A stretch of DNA of 64,000 nucleotides, from the NCBI RefSeq assembly GCF_921293095.1, contig NW_025791724.1, positions 62,001-126,000 on the forward strand, read 5' to 3'. Position 1 is the first letter of the stretch. Every line of letters begins with the position of its first letter. Source of the DNA: Ischnura elegans. Its lineage: Eukaryota > Arthropoda > Insecta > Odonata > Coenagrionidae. The notes beneath the pieces were generated by a model that searched no databases, was not told the DNA's origin, and was given only the letters and a program-made list of their open reading frames with translations. Made by a program: the position numbers and the translations under genes. Shown here in pieces: positions 35,701 to 46,536 of the stretch.

Positions 35701-36913
35701 CCGGTTGAAGTGACTGAAATATTGCAGAGGCTAAATATTGAAAAACAACATTATGTCCTATAGACAGTGAAAACCAGCGGATTTTGGTGGGACAAGTTTT
35801 AAAACAATAGGAGAAATAAGGCAATTGTCGGTGACGAGTGTCAGTGCGATTGAATTAATGGTTGAATTAATATGTTACAATGTGTGTATGACAAAATGAC
35901 ATTAAATGTGTCATACTCAAAATTATTCATAAAAACCATAATTACCGAGGGATTTTGACGGGATGCGTTTTAAAACGTTAACAATAGTAAAACATACGTT
36001 AGTGTCGAGTTTCGTAGCGTTAGAGTAATTAGTTTAAAAAATATTCCGGTTGAAGTGACTGAAATATTGCAGAGGCTAAATATTGAAAAACAACATTATG
36101 TCCTATAGACAGTGAAAACCAGCGGATTTTGGTGGGACAAGTTTTAAAACAATAGGAGAAATAAGGCAATTGTCGGTGACGAGTGTCAGTGCGATTGAAT
36201 TAATGGTTGAATTAATATGTTACAATGTGTGTATGACAAAATGACATTAAATGTGTCATACTCAAAATTATTCATAAAAACCATAATTACCGAGGGATTT
36301 TGACGGGATGCGTTTTAAAACGTTAACAATAGTAAAACATACGTTAGTGTCGAGTTTCGTAGCGTTAGAGTAATTAGTTTAAAAAATATTCCGGTTGAAG
36401 TGACTGAAATATTGCAGAGGCTAAATATTGAAAAACAACATTATGTCCTATAGACAGTGAAAACCAGCGGATTTTGGTGGGACAAGTTTTAAAACAATAG
36501 GAGAAATAAGGCAATTGTCGGTGACGAGTGTCAGTGCGATTGAATGAATGGTTGAATTAATATGTTACAATGTGTGTATGACATAATGACATTAAATGTG
36601 TCATACTCAAAATTATTCATAAAAACCATAATTACCGAGGGATTTTGACGGGATGCGTTTTAAAACGTTAACAATAGTAAAACATACGTTAGTGTCGAGT
36701 TTCGTAGCGTTAGAGTAATTAGTTTAAAAAATATTCCGGTTGAAGTGACTGAAATATTGCAGAGGCTAAATATTGAATAACAACATTATGTCCTATAAAC
36801 AGTGAAAACCAGCGGATTTTGGTGGGACAAGTTTTAAAACAATAGGAGAAATTAGGCAATTGTCGGTGACGAGTGTCAGTGCGATTGAATTAATGGTTTA
36901 ATTAATATGTTAC
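29701..36913 (+). repeat. 345-bp satellite array, homogeneous part
   Basis: About 21 head-to-tail monomers of exactly 345 bp (for example TTCATAAAAACC at 29716, 30061, 30406 and so on to 36616), differing by a few substitutions each. Each monomer is itself two diverged halves of about 170 bp, both carrying an ACC(G)AG.GGATTTTG..GGGA start and a TTTTAAAAC core. A seven-monomer higher-order unit (2415 bp) is visible: variant monomers at 30406, 30751, 31096 and 31786 recur at 32821, 33166, 33511 and 34201. No open reading frame is present. It occurs once in this window, between the variant 5S and the next H1. Confidence 0.95.
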
Positions 36914-37880
36914 ACTCCCTGGCTGTCGACATGAAATTCCTAGGGTCAAACTCAATATTATTTATAAAAACCATAATTACTGAGGGATTTTGATGGGAGA
37001 CATTTTAAAACGTTCTTAAAGTGAAAACAGACATTATTGAGGAGTATCATAGTCTCTGAATGAATACTTTCAAAATACGCCATTTTTTGGGTTGAAAGTA
37101 AGCGAAGACTGAATTTTCAATATCAGCATTATGTCATATGAACAGTAAAAACCAGTGGATTTTGATGGGACCGGTTTTAAAACGACAAGAAAATTAAGAC
37201 AAATATTCGTGACAAGTGTCAGTGCAACGGAGTAAATAGTTTTAAAAATGTGTTACAGTTGCTAATGAGTTAATCAAATTTCCATTTTCATACTCAAAAT
37301 TATTTCTAAAAACCATAATTACCGTGGGATTTGGACGGGAGACGTTTCAAAACTTAGGTGTATTCAAAAAGAACATTATAGCGGAGTTCCGTAGCCACAG
37401 AATGAATACTTTGAAAAATATCCCATATTATGTGTCTGACAGCAAATGCTGATTTTTCAATATCAACGTTATGTCATATGAACAGTAAAAACCAGTGAAT
37501 TTTGATGGGACCGGTTTTAAAACGACAAGGAAATTAAGGCAATTATTCGTGACTAGTGTCAGTGCGACTGATTCCATGGTTTAAGAAATATATTGTAATC
37601 CGTTGCTGACAAAAACAAATTTCCAATGCCATACTCCAAATTATTCATAAAAAGCAATAATTACAGAGGGATTTGGACGGGAGACGTTTTAGAACGTTAA
37701 CATAAATTGAAACAAACATTATCGTGGACCTTCAGTGCGACGGAATTGAAAATTTCAACAATGTTCCATGCTCTGTGCCCGTCACATTGCAAAGTGTCCG
37801 TTTAAACTCAACAAGTGAGCGTGGAAACCACACTTCCGGTCGGATTTTCATGAGGCACGTTTTAAAACGTGCAGAAAAAT
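36914..37880 (+). repeat. Degenerate edge of the satellite array
   Basis: About three decayed monomers continue the same phase (TTATAAAAACC near 36961, then near 37304 and 37643) with many substitutions and small length changes. Decay at one edge only is usual for arrays homogenised by unequal exchange. Confidence 0.85.
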
Positions 37881-38724
37881 GACAATTAATTATTTGGAGA
37901 CAAAGTTCGACAGAATAATAGCTACGTTAATGCCACATACGTGGCTACTGCGACAGCGCACGATGTATTCGTCGTAGGCGTGTGACATTTCGTCATAACA
38001 TGCAGATTGTCACTTCATGCATTGCAATAGGGATATGTGAAGTTCGAAAGGAATAACTCCGAAGTCGTACTCGCTCTTTTCCTTCGTAATTCCGCAATCA
38101 GACAGTGAAATGCATCGGAAATATTGACAAACGAAGTAAGTCAAAGGAAAATTGATTTGCCAAAAGAGGTAATTGTAAGAATGCCGAAACAACAAATACC
38201 ACGTTTCAGGAAATAGCAAAGTTAGGTTTAAAACTTGGACGTTACCGTAGAGAGTGGAATTAATCCACAGAACAATGTACGAAAAACTAACAAAGGGAAA
38301 GTTATCGATCGGCGATGTGAAGAGTACATCTTTTCCCTTGCACGTCCGCATTCACGAATACACGTTCCTGCGGGAAAGACACATCATTTCCAATCCCGAA
38401 GTGGCGTGTGGTAATTTAAGTAATACGTGTAACGCGCTACGTCGTCACAATGTTGTAGGGAACGGTAATTCATTTTCACAAAAGTCATTCAAAATCAGCC
38501 TTCTCACACACAGAAAATCGCAGTCATCAATTTCCAGAATCGCACGCTAGACCAGAAATATCCTGCGACTCGAGTATGGAAAAGCCAGCCTCACTCGACA
38601 ATCCCTCCCGTCGAGGCGTAATTTTTTTTTCACCAACCTTTCGCAATCCCTGCCCAGGAATCAAATTCACCACATTCCCCCCCAGAATAGGCACAGAAAG
38701 CGCACGGAGTGAAACGAACGGGGC
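37881..38724. other. Spacer between satellite and H1 upstream region
   Basis: No gene recognised. Open frames at 38010-38351 and 38254-38550 overlap on opposite strands and have no recognisable character. The right part grades into the GC-rich H1 upstream block, which starts to match position 1 of the window at 38725. Confidence 0.6.
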
Positions 38725-39599
38725 GAACCGAAAACCGTAGGAGCGTCAAACGGAGTCATTCCATTTCCTTCGAATATCACGACTCGCGGCGCAATCGGAA
38801 TACTCTCGCGACATTCAGCCCCCGCCGGAAAGGGGAAACGATAATCGAGTGCCGCCGTTTGTGGAATAACGGCACGAGAACAAAAATTATGGACATTCGT
38901 CCGCTTCTCCCGGGGATCGCGGGTTCGCGGCAGCGCGAACGATCGCAGTCGCACGCGGAAAGAGTGATTTCGGCGTCGCGAAAAGGCGAGATCGAGGGAA
39001 ACAGTCGCGTTTCGGCGACGCCGAAGTGGCGTCTCGATCGTCGATCGAAATCGCCGCAAACTCGGATCGAAAAGTGCAACAGACGAATGCACAACCGCGG
39101 ATCGAGTCGTCGCGACACGACGCCGATCCGTCCGACAGGCACATCTTCCGACCATCGTTCTCCGTCCGCGGGGCGCCGTCCAGACCGGCGCCGGCGTGCC
39201 GGCACACGCAGGAAGGTTCAGAGAAACGGCGAGGCAGGTCGCCGATCGACCACGCGAACCCGCGACGCCACGGCGACACTTTAATTATCGGGTCGGAAGG
39301 CGCGCCGGTGACATGCCGTATTTCGCTCGGGCGCCGCGGCGCCCGCGACGTTCCGGTCGCCGACGGCGGGCCGCCCGCGCGCGGCCGGGACTGTCGCCTC
39401 GCGCGTCGAGATCGGACGCCGACGTCGGAGCCGCCGGCGCCGTCCGAAACGATAAAGTGCGAGACGAAGTCGAGTACAAAGATTCGAAGGAGAACGCCGA
39501 CGACAAGTTCGACAGCGGCGAACGCGCTCCGAAATGGTACGATATCTCGAAGGTGGGAAACGCGAAAATTTCATCGCTTCATACCTCTCGTCCGAGACC
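38725..39599 (+). promoter_or_regulatory. H1 upstream region, unit 2
   Basis: Copy of 1-867, GC- and CpG-rich, identical by eye except for 8 extra bases (CGCGCCGG type) near 39301-39308. No TATA box is obvious. Confidence 0.5.
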
Positions 39600-40322
39600 A
39601 TGGCAGACGCTACCGCAGCAGCCGCAGCAGCGCCCCCGGCGGCCCAGCCGTCCGGCACCGCAGCCGTCAAGCCCCTGCCCGCCGCCTCCGCAGCATCCAA
39701 GAAGGCCAGCAAGGGCGCCGCCTCCAAGAAGGCCCGCGCAAAGCCCTCGCATCCACCGACCTCCGAGATGGTCAACAACGCCGTCAAGAGCCTCAAGGAA
39801 CGCGGCGGCTCCTCCCTCCAGGCCATCAAGAAGTACATCGCCGCCTCCTACAAGGTCGACGCCGAGAAGCTCTCCCCCTTCATCAAGAAGTACCTCAAGT
39901 CCGCCGTCACCTCCGGCACACTCGTGCAGACCAAGGGCAAGGGAGCGTCGGGGTCCTTCAAGCTGAGCTCCACCACGCTGAAGGACAAGGCTGCACCCGC
40001 TGCAGCCAAGGCGAAGAAGACCGCAGCCAAGAAGACCGCCGCGGCCAAGAAGCCGAAGCCCGCGAAGAAGGAGAAGGCTGCCACCAAGCGGTCCGCGCCC
40101 AAGGAGCGCTCCAAGTCCGCGCCTCCTGCGAAGAAGGCAAAGAAAGCAGACAAGCCCAAGAAGAAGCCCGCAGCAGCCAAGCCAGCGGCGAAGGCAGCAA
40201 AGTCCCCATCGAAGGCAAAGAAGGCGCCCACCAAGCCCAAGGCGCCCAAGCCCAAGAAGACGCCCACCAAGCCCAAGCCCGCGGCAGCAAAGAAGGCCGC
40301 CGCCGCCCCCAAGAAGAAGTGA
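39600..40322 (+). CDS. H1: Linker histone H1, unit 2
   Basis: The 240-aa H1 is identical in protein to the gene at 868-1590: Ala/Pro/Lys-rich N-tail, winged-helix H15 domain at about residues 50-122, and Lys/Ala/Pro-rich C-tail ending PKKK. The ATG at 39600 has the same gaccATGG context; the in-frame ATG at 39534 is rejected as a start. The complete identity of a low-complexity tail between units 38.7 kb apart indicates recent duplication or gene conversion. Confidence 0.96.
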   Translation: MADATAAAAAAPPAAQPSGTAAVKPLPAASAASKKASKGAASKKARAKPSHPPTSEMVNNAVKSLKERGGSSLQAIKKYIAASYKVDAEKLSPFIKKYLKSAVTSGTLVQTKGKGASGSFKLSSTTLKDKAAPAAAKAKKTAAKKTAAAKKPKPAKKEKAATKRSAPKERSKSAPPAKKAKKADKPKKKPAAAKPAAKAAKSPSKAKKAPTKPKAPKPKKTPTKPKPAAAKKAAAAPKKK

Positions 40323-40375
40323 GCGACCGAACCTCGCAGGTTCACCGAACTTCGATGTACGCGAAGTTCAATTTA

Positions 40376-40391
40376 GGCCCTCTTAAGGGCC
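40376..40391 (+). terminator. Histone 3' stem-loop of H1, unit 2
   Basis: GGCCCTCTTAAGGGCC, 54 nt after the stop, as in unit 1. Confidence 0.93.
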
Positions 40392-41177
40392 ATCAAGTCA
40401 TACAGATGACTATTTTCCATGCTTAAAACAAAATTCCAAACTCCTTCACCTTACCCAATAAAGTTTCAAACCTTACCCATTGAAGGAAATGAGTAGATGG
40501 ACAATATTCCTTCTACAAAACCGCTAATTTTACGTCAAATTAATGCACCTTCCATTGAAGGTTGTCAGATAATTTTTTGGCAGTAAAAATTTACCTATGA
40601 ACCTAAGTTTCGAAAGAGACGTCTGCTGCAGCAGAAAGCCTGATTGCTCAAAAGAATGAAGTATTTGCGTTTCACATATTTGCAACCAAGACGGTCGATT
40701 GTTGAAAACAATGAAATCTTGGCGAATGTCATTGTTGCATTAGTATTTTCCGTGACAAAACTGCTGGCGGAAAACAATCGTCGCGCATGGCAACATCTCC
40801 TGACGACATTTTTTGAGTTCGAGAGATGCCTACATTGTCGTAACTCGATAAACGATTGAGTGTACTCCTGACTTTGTTATTCTGAAAGAACTTCGAAATT
40901 TCCGTTACTTATGAAATTTAAATTGCCATTCTGTAAAGATAACATTTTCCGTCAGGAAACTGCCAGGATGCCAAGCACTCCATCTGCAAAAAAACATCTT
41001 TTCATAAGTTATATTCATACCTTCCAGTATTTTTCTATACTATTTTTCATTAGTTAATTATAATTATCATTAATTACAACTTTATTATTTTTTCATTCTC
41101 TTTCAGCTTTTCTTTATGAAATATTATTTCATTCTCGTCGATGAAAGCAATGGGAAACAATCGTCTGTATGACGTCT
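40392..41177. other. H1-H3 spacer, unit 2
   Basis: Copy of 1660-2445 with the same AATAAA 66 nt past the stem-loop (40457-40462). No gene seen. Confidence 0.7.
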
Positions 41178-41193
41178 AGTCCTGAAAAGGACT
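41178..41193 (-). terminator. Histone 3' stem-loop of H3, unit 2
   Basis: Minus strand AGTCCTTTTCAGGACT, with the same A-T basal pair as in unit 1. Confidence 0.93.
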
Positions 41194-41233
41194 TTTGTTT
41201 TTGTGCCGACAAGAAGTCGACAGCGACGACGAT

Positions 41234-42137
<904 letters not shown>

Positions 42138-42196
42138 ATTTCCATCGCGGCAGCAGCCCATTACATCTGGCAGCTGCAGCATCATCGAATAACAAA

Positions 42197-42212
42197 GGTC
42201 CTTTTCAGGACC
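42197..42212 (+). terminator. Histone 3' stem-loop of H4, unit 2
   Basis: GGTCCTTTTCAGGACC, as in unit 1. Confidence 0.95.
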
Positions 42213-43032
42213 ATAGAACATGCAGGATATTATTTGCCATTGCTTACACTCGTCGCAATCACAGAAATGTGATGTCATCGATAATACATGAGAACTAAGG
42301 TACTGGTTGAGTAAAGAAAAAAAAAATTGATGGAATTGTCACATGACAAGTTACTATTATGCTAGTAAACCAAATACTTTCATTCATATTGAAAGTTGAT
42401 TGAGTAAACTGCTGAGGGACGATCAATTTGTTTCTATTTCTTAATCCAACCCATATTACCGACTTCAACAATAATGGTCACTAAGTGTTCTATTTCCGGT
42501 AGTTATTGTTACATTTTACAGCGGCACAAGCCGTTAACAATGTCGTCCATTGATAGTGTTACTTAGCAACGACCAAACGCCTTCGTCGATTTTCAAACAA
42601 TTCTTCGACCGAATGCGGTGACTATGACACATTGTTATACATCGCCTATCTGTTGCTTAGAAACGCACTGCTGCCAACATATTTTCAAACTGCTACATAG
42701 CATTCGGACTTTTTGGATATCCATTCAAATGTTCCTTTTACAAGGCGAAGCTATGGTATTGCAACATGTTTTTCCCCCATCATAATACTAATCCCTTAAT
42801 TACTATTCATTCATCATCACAGTTTCTCTAACTCTGTTGGTATGCTTTCGTCACACTTGCTATCGTTCTATTATGTTATAATTTTCAAATTTTATAACCA
42901 CTTGACAACTCGATCCACGACCTCTCCACCAGAGAAACAGAAAGTAATTTCTAGACTTTTTATGTGCACATTCTGGGAAGAGTACCAAATTCTTTGACAT
43001 AGTCGTAAGACTGACAGACCTAGATGGTTTGC
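42213..43032. other. H4-H2A spacer, unit 2
   Basis: Copy of 3481-4300. I see nothing in it beyond AT-rich spacer. Confidence 0.7.
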
Positions 43033-43048
43033 GGTCCTAAAAAGGACC
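43033..43048 (-). terminator. Histone 3' stem-loop of H2A, unit 2
   Basis: Minus strand GGTCCTTTTTAGGACC, 32 nt past the H2A stop. Confidence 0.95.
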
Positions 43049-43080
43049 ATTTTTTTATTCTCTTCGTAAGAAGAGAACGC

Positions 43081-43517
<437 letters not shown>

Positions 43518-43534
43518 TAACGCATTAATTGATG

Positions 43535-43554
43535 CGCCGAAGGCGCGATTATAG
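43535..43554 (-). promoter_or_regulatory. LINE 3'-end hairpin and TATA-like box upstream of H2A, unit 2
   Basis: Same GCGCC-GAA-GGCGC hairpin and minus-strand CTATAATC as at 4806-4826, placed 92-99 nt before the H2A ATG. The proposed substitute-promoter role is inference. Confidence 0.4.
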
Positions 43555-44179
43555 CTGTACCGGTGAACCCAATTCACCCTAACCAGCCAGGTTACATTAG
43601 AACAATTTTTGTGCGCAGTTGTTTGTGTTGTGAGGGTAGTGATTTGTTTGTGTGAGCAGAAACTTAAAACTATTGAGGAGGTAGATATTTACATTGGGAT
43701 TACTTTAATACAATATTACATAATAACAGGTTATCTTTACCTTGATGATAAGGAGTTTGTTACATTTGCTATGGATGATGAGGGTGGAGTTACTTTACTC
43801 TCTTTTTATACATATATAAATATTTTTTTTTTTTCTTTTGATTTTTTTTTATAATCTTTTATAATATTTTATTTTTTTTATTTTTGTATTCCATTTTTTT
43901 GTGTTTTTTATCATTTTTTTTATGTTTTCTTTTCTTTATATATATATTTTTTTCTTTTCTTTTCATATTATATTGTCATCGTCAATGTTAGATTAGATAT
44001 GACATTTTATAAACCTTTAATTAGAGTGAATGAATGACTAATTTTCTAGAAGAAAGACATAGGAAAGACTCATAGGCGAGTAATGAATTGAGGCAGTTTG
44101 TATGTAGTAGGGATTTTTGGGTTATAATCCCAGATGTGTTGGAGAAGTGTATTGTGGGTTGCCCCGAGTCTGGACTTGT

Positions 44180-46099
44180 TTATGGTTGGTCCTGTAGGAG
44201 TAGCAGTTGATTCAGGAGGAATTGTTTCTTTTCCACTTTTGAGTGGAGAGAGGAGAGGTGTGTGCTAATGTTACTGAACCACGTGAATAGTTCGTTGTCA
44301 GCAGGTTGGGGAATAGCGGATGGATCAAGTGGGGGGAATCCGTGATTGGTGGCGGCGGCGTATGAACGAGGTAGTGAGGGAGGAAGGGGAGTGGCTTGGT
44401 TGGTTGAGTTTGCAAGACGACGGGCTGCCATTGCAGCTTTTGCCGCTCGATGTTTTTCGCAGCCTCTGTAGCTGGCGGTGTGATCAGAAGAGCAGAGAGC
44501 GCATTTAGCTGGTTCCTTGTCAGTTTTTGTGCATTCTGACGACGCGTGGTCGCCTGCGCATTTCACACATTTGGGGGGAAGGCAGCAGTGGTTCTTGGTG
44601 TGACCTATGGCCTGACACCTATGACATTGAACGGGAATAGCTGGTTTTTTGAAGGTATCTATTTTAACGCCGAGACCGACGAGGTGATTGATTGCCATGA
44701 ATTTAGCTGCGTCTATTGTGTGTTCTGTTATTACATGGACAACCTGTGTTGGGTATTTGGGGACTGAGGTATGGCCTAGGTCTCGCAGCCTTTGAGACGG
44801 TCGGGTGGAGAAGATTCTGGAGCATGAGATTACAGGGAATCCTAGATTTTGCAGATCTGTTAGTATTTCATTGTCATCAACTGAGGCAAAAGTACCTCGC
44901 AGAGAGAATTCTCTGCGCCTGTTTTCTTGCAGGCAATATGTGCTGTAGGGGATATTTAGGTTGTTCAATGTTGCTTTGGCTGCAATGAAGTCGGCTACGT
45001 TAGAGCACTTGATAATTGCAGAAGAGTTCGATGTTGCGTGAGAGATTGGAGGAAATTGGCAATTTTTAATTAATTGGGCATGTAGGGCTGGCCATTTGGA
45101 AGTATCTGCTACTTGAATGGGAGGTATTTTCTGTTTTTTATTGACTGCCATCGTTGAGTGAAGCTCATCTTGTGGGGTGGATGCATTGCAATCCATTAGA
45201 TCGCCTGTTGTGGGGTTGACATTGGTGCTTTTAGCGGCCATTGCGGTGTTTACCGTGTTAGGAGGTGTAAGCATGTGATTGGCAGGTTTAAATTGGCTAC
45301 CAGAGGGCGTTTTTGTTGACTTTGTGATTTTGGCCCTCTTAAGGGCCTCTGCTGGAACGGCTTGTCCTAGGACCTCGGGAGTGGTATCGTTGGAATTGTC
45401 ATTGTGTGGGGGTTCAGTTTCAATAACAATCTGGTAATTGGCCCTCTTAAGGGCCTCTACTGGAATGGCTTGTCCTAGGACCTCGGGAGTGGTATCGTTG
45501 GAATTGTCATTGTGTGGGGGTTCAGTTTCAATAACAATCTGGTAATTGGTCCCCTTAAGGGCCGTGTCACTTATGGCTTGGTTTGGCACAGTGGTGGGAG
45601 TTTTTTGTCTTTGGGGTTTAGGTTCATGGTTGGTGGTCGCTTTTGACTTAGAGTTGGACTTTTTGATCGTCGATTTGTTGTTGACGTCTTTAATTTTGGC
45701 GCTGTCGCCATTGACTTGTGCCAGAGGGGCAAATTTGTTTTTGTCAGCAAATATGGGTGTGATTGTGATTTGCTTTCCGCGGTTGCGTGCGGAAGCTGAC
45801 TGAAAGGTAGAGTCCAGACTCTGACAAGGGGCCTGCGCGGACCTCCTCTGGCTGGCCGGGTTTGCTGGTGGGTTTAGAGTGGTGGGTGTAGGAACAGATG
45901 GTGACGCGGCCGGAACTGGGATGGCCGGAGTGGTGGAATTCGGGTTTACTGCTGATACCGAGTTGAAAATGGTCCCCATAAGGTCCTGTCTGACGTCTGC
46001 CGGCAGTTTAGCGATCAGTTCCTTTACTGTCCGCAGCAGGGCATTGGTGTCCTCGGCGGCTGATGACGCAGAGCTCGTTGTGGCCGCCATGGACTCCAT
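44180..46099 (-). CDS. LINE ORF1 (Jockey-type Gag-like protein), copy A3
   Basis: This 639-aa open frame matches the ORF1s at 5451-7370 and 8446-10365, with one private replacement (Leu for Gln in the PSQRQRDLGH segment). It shares the Phe and His variants with A2. It has the three 36-aa repeats and three CCHC knuckles at about residues 492-547. Predicted role: LINE RNA binding. Confidence 0.9.
   Translation of the reverse strand: MESMAATTSSASSAAEDTNALLRTVKELIAKLPADVRQDLMGTIFNSVSAVNPNSTTPAIPVPAASPSVPTPTTLNPPANPASQRRSAQAPCQSLDSTFQSASARNRGKQITITPIFADKNKFAPLAQVNGDSAKIKDVNNKSTIKKSNSKSKATTNHEPKPQRQKTPTTVPNQAISDTALKGTNYQIVIETEPPHNDNSNDTTPEVLGQAIPVEALKRANYQIVIETEPPHNDNSNDTTPEVLGQAVPAEALKRAKITKSTKTPSGSQFKPANHMLTPPNTVNTAMAAKSTNVNPTTGDLMDCNASTPQDELHSTMAVNKKQKIPPIQVADTSKWPALHAQLIKNCQFPPISHATSNSSAIIKCSNVADFIAAKATLNNLNIPYSTYCLQENRRREFSLRGTFASVDDNEILTDLQNLGFPVISCSRIFSTRPSQRLRDLGHTSVPKYPTQVVHVITEHTIDAAKFMAINHLVGLGVKIDTFKKPAIPVQCHRCQAIGHTKNHCCLPPKCVKCAGDHASSECTKTDKEPAKCALCSSDHTASYRGCEKHRAAKAAMAARRLANSTNQATPLPPSLPRSYAAATNHGFPPLDPSAIPQPADNELFTWFSNISTHLSSLHSKVEKKQFLLNQLLLLQDQP
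45332..45563 (+). repeat. 108-bp tandem repeat with histone-like stem-loops (A3)
   Basis: Same three-unit array as in A1 and A2, starting at 45332, 45440 and 45548. The first two are exact matches to the H1 stem-loop on the plus strand. Confidence 0.8.
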
Positions 46100-46523
46100 G
46101 GCGGCCTGATGGTAGCGTTGGGGAGGGCAGGGAGGGCTGTTTGGGGTCCCTAATAAGTGGACCCGGCCGCTTTCCCCGGGGGTGCAATGGGCGATTCTAA
46201 CGGCCCAGAAGCCCGGGTACTAACGGCCAGGAAGACCAAGGGAATTTGTCGCAGGTGAAAAGACGCCACCCGAAGGTGAGAACCGCGACGGCTACGCCCA
46301 AATTTAGGTACAGGCGCAGCCAGCCGCAGCCCTTCGGGCGCTCTTTTGGCGACTAGGGAGTAGGCGTTTAGCCGATTGCGTTGTCTTCTTCCCACAGGGG
46401 GTTGCGTGAAGTCCGCGGCCGGAGCAGTTGATGGCGCGGCTTCTTCTGGGGTTGCTTCTGCCCAAGGTTTCAGATCGGAAGGCTCAAGCGTGTTGACGGT
46501 TGAGTTGTGTCGGGAAAGTAACT

Positions 46524-46536
46524 GTTGATTAGAACC
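46524..46536 (+). repeat. LINE target-site copy 2 (unit 2)
   Basis: GTTGATTAGAACC between copy A3 and the ORF2-bearing copy B. Confidence 0.85.

Larger units (their letters stand above)
43518..46523 (-). mobile_element. Jockey-clade LINE, ORF1-only derivative, copy A3
   Basis: The same ORF2-deleted structure as A1 and A2, about 3.0 kb, minus strand, with an intact ORF1 (44180-46099). Its 5' junction is different again: 26 bases (46498-46523) lie between the shared 5' end and the target copy. Sixteen of them, plus one target base, match the H3 leader at 41650-41666. Confidence 0.88.

Noticed and set aside
29701-37880. CRISPR-like array
   Set aside because: The 345-bp units are contiguous with no unique spacers between short repeats, and the context is eukaryotic. 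This is satellite DNA.
38010-38550. Overlapping open frames of 113 and 98 aa before unit 2
   Set aside because: They lie on opposite strands over the same bases and have no recognisable domains, promoter or codon bias.
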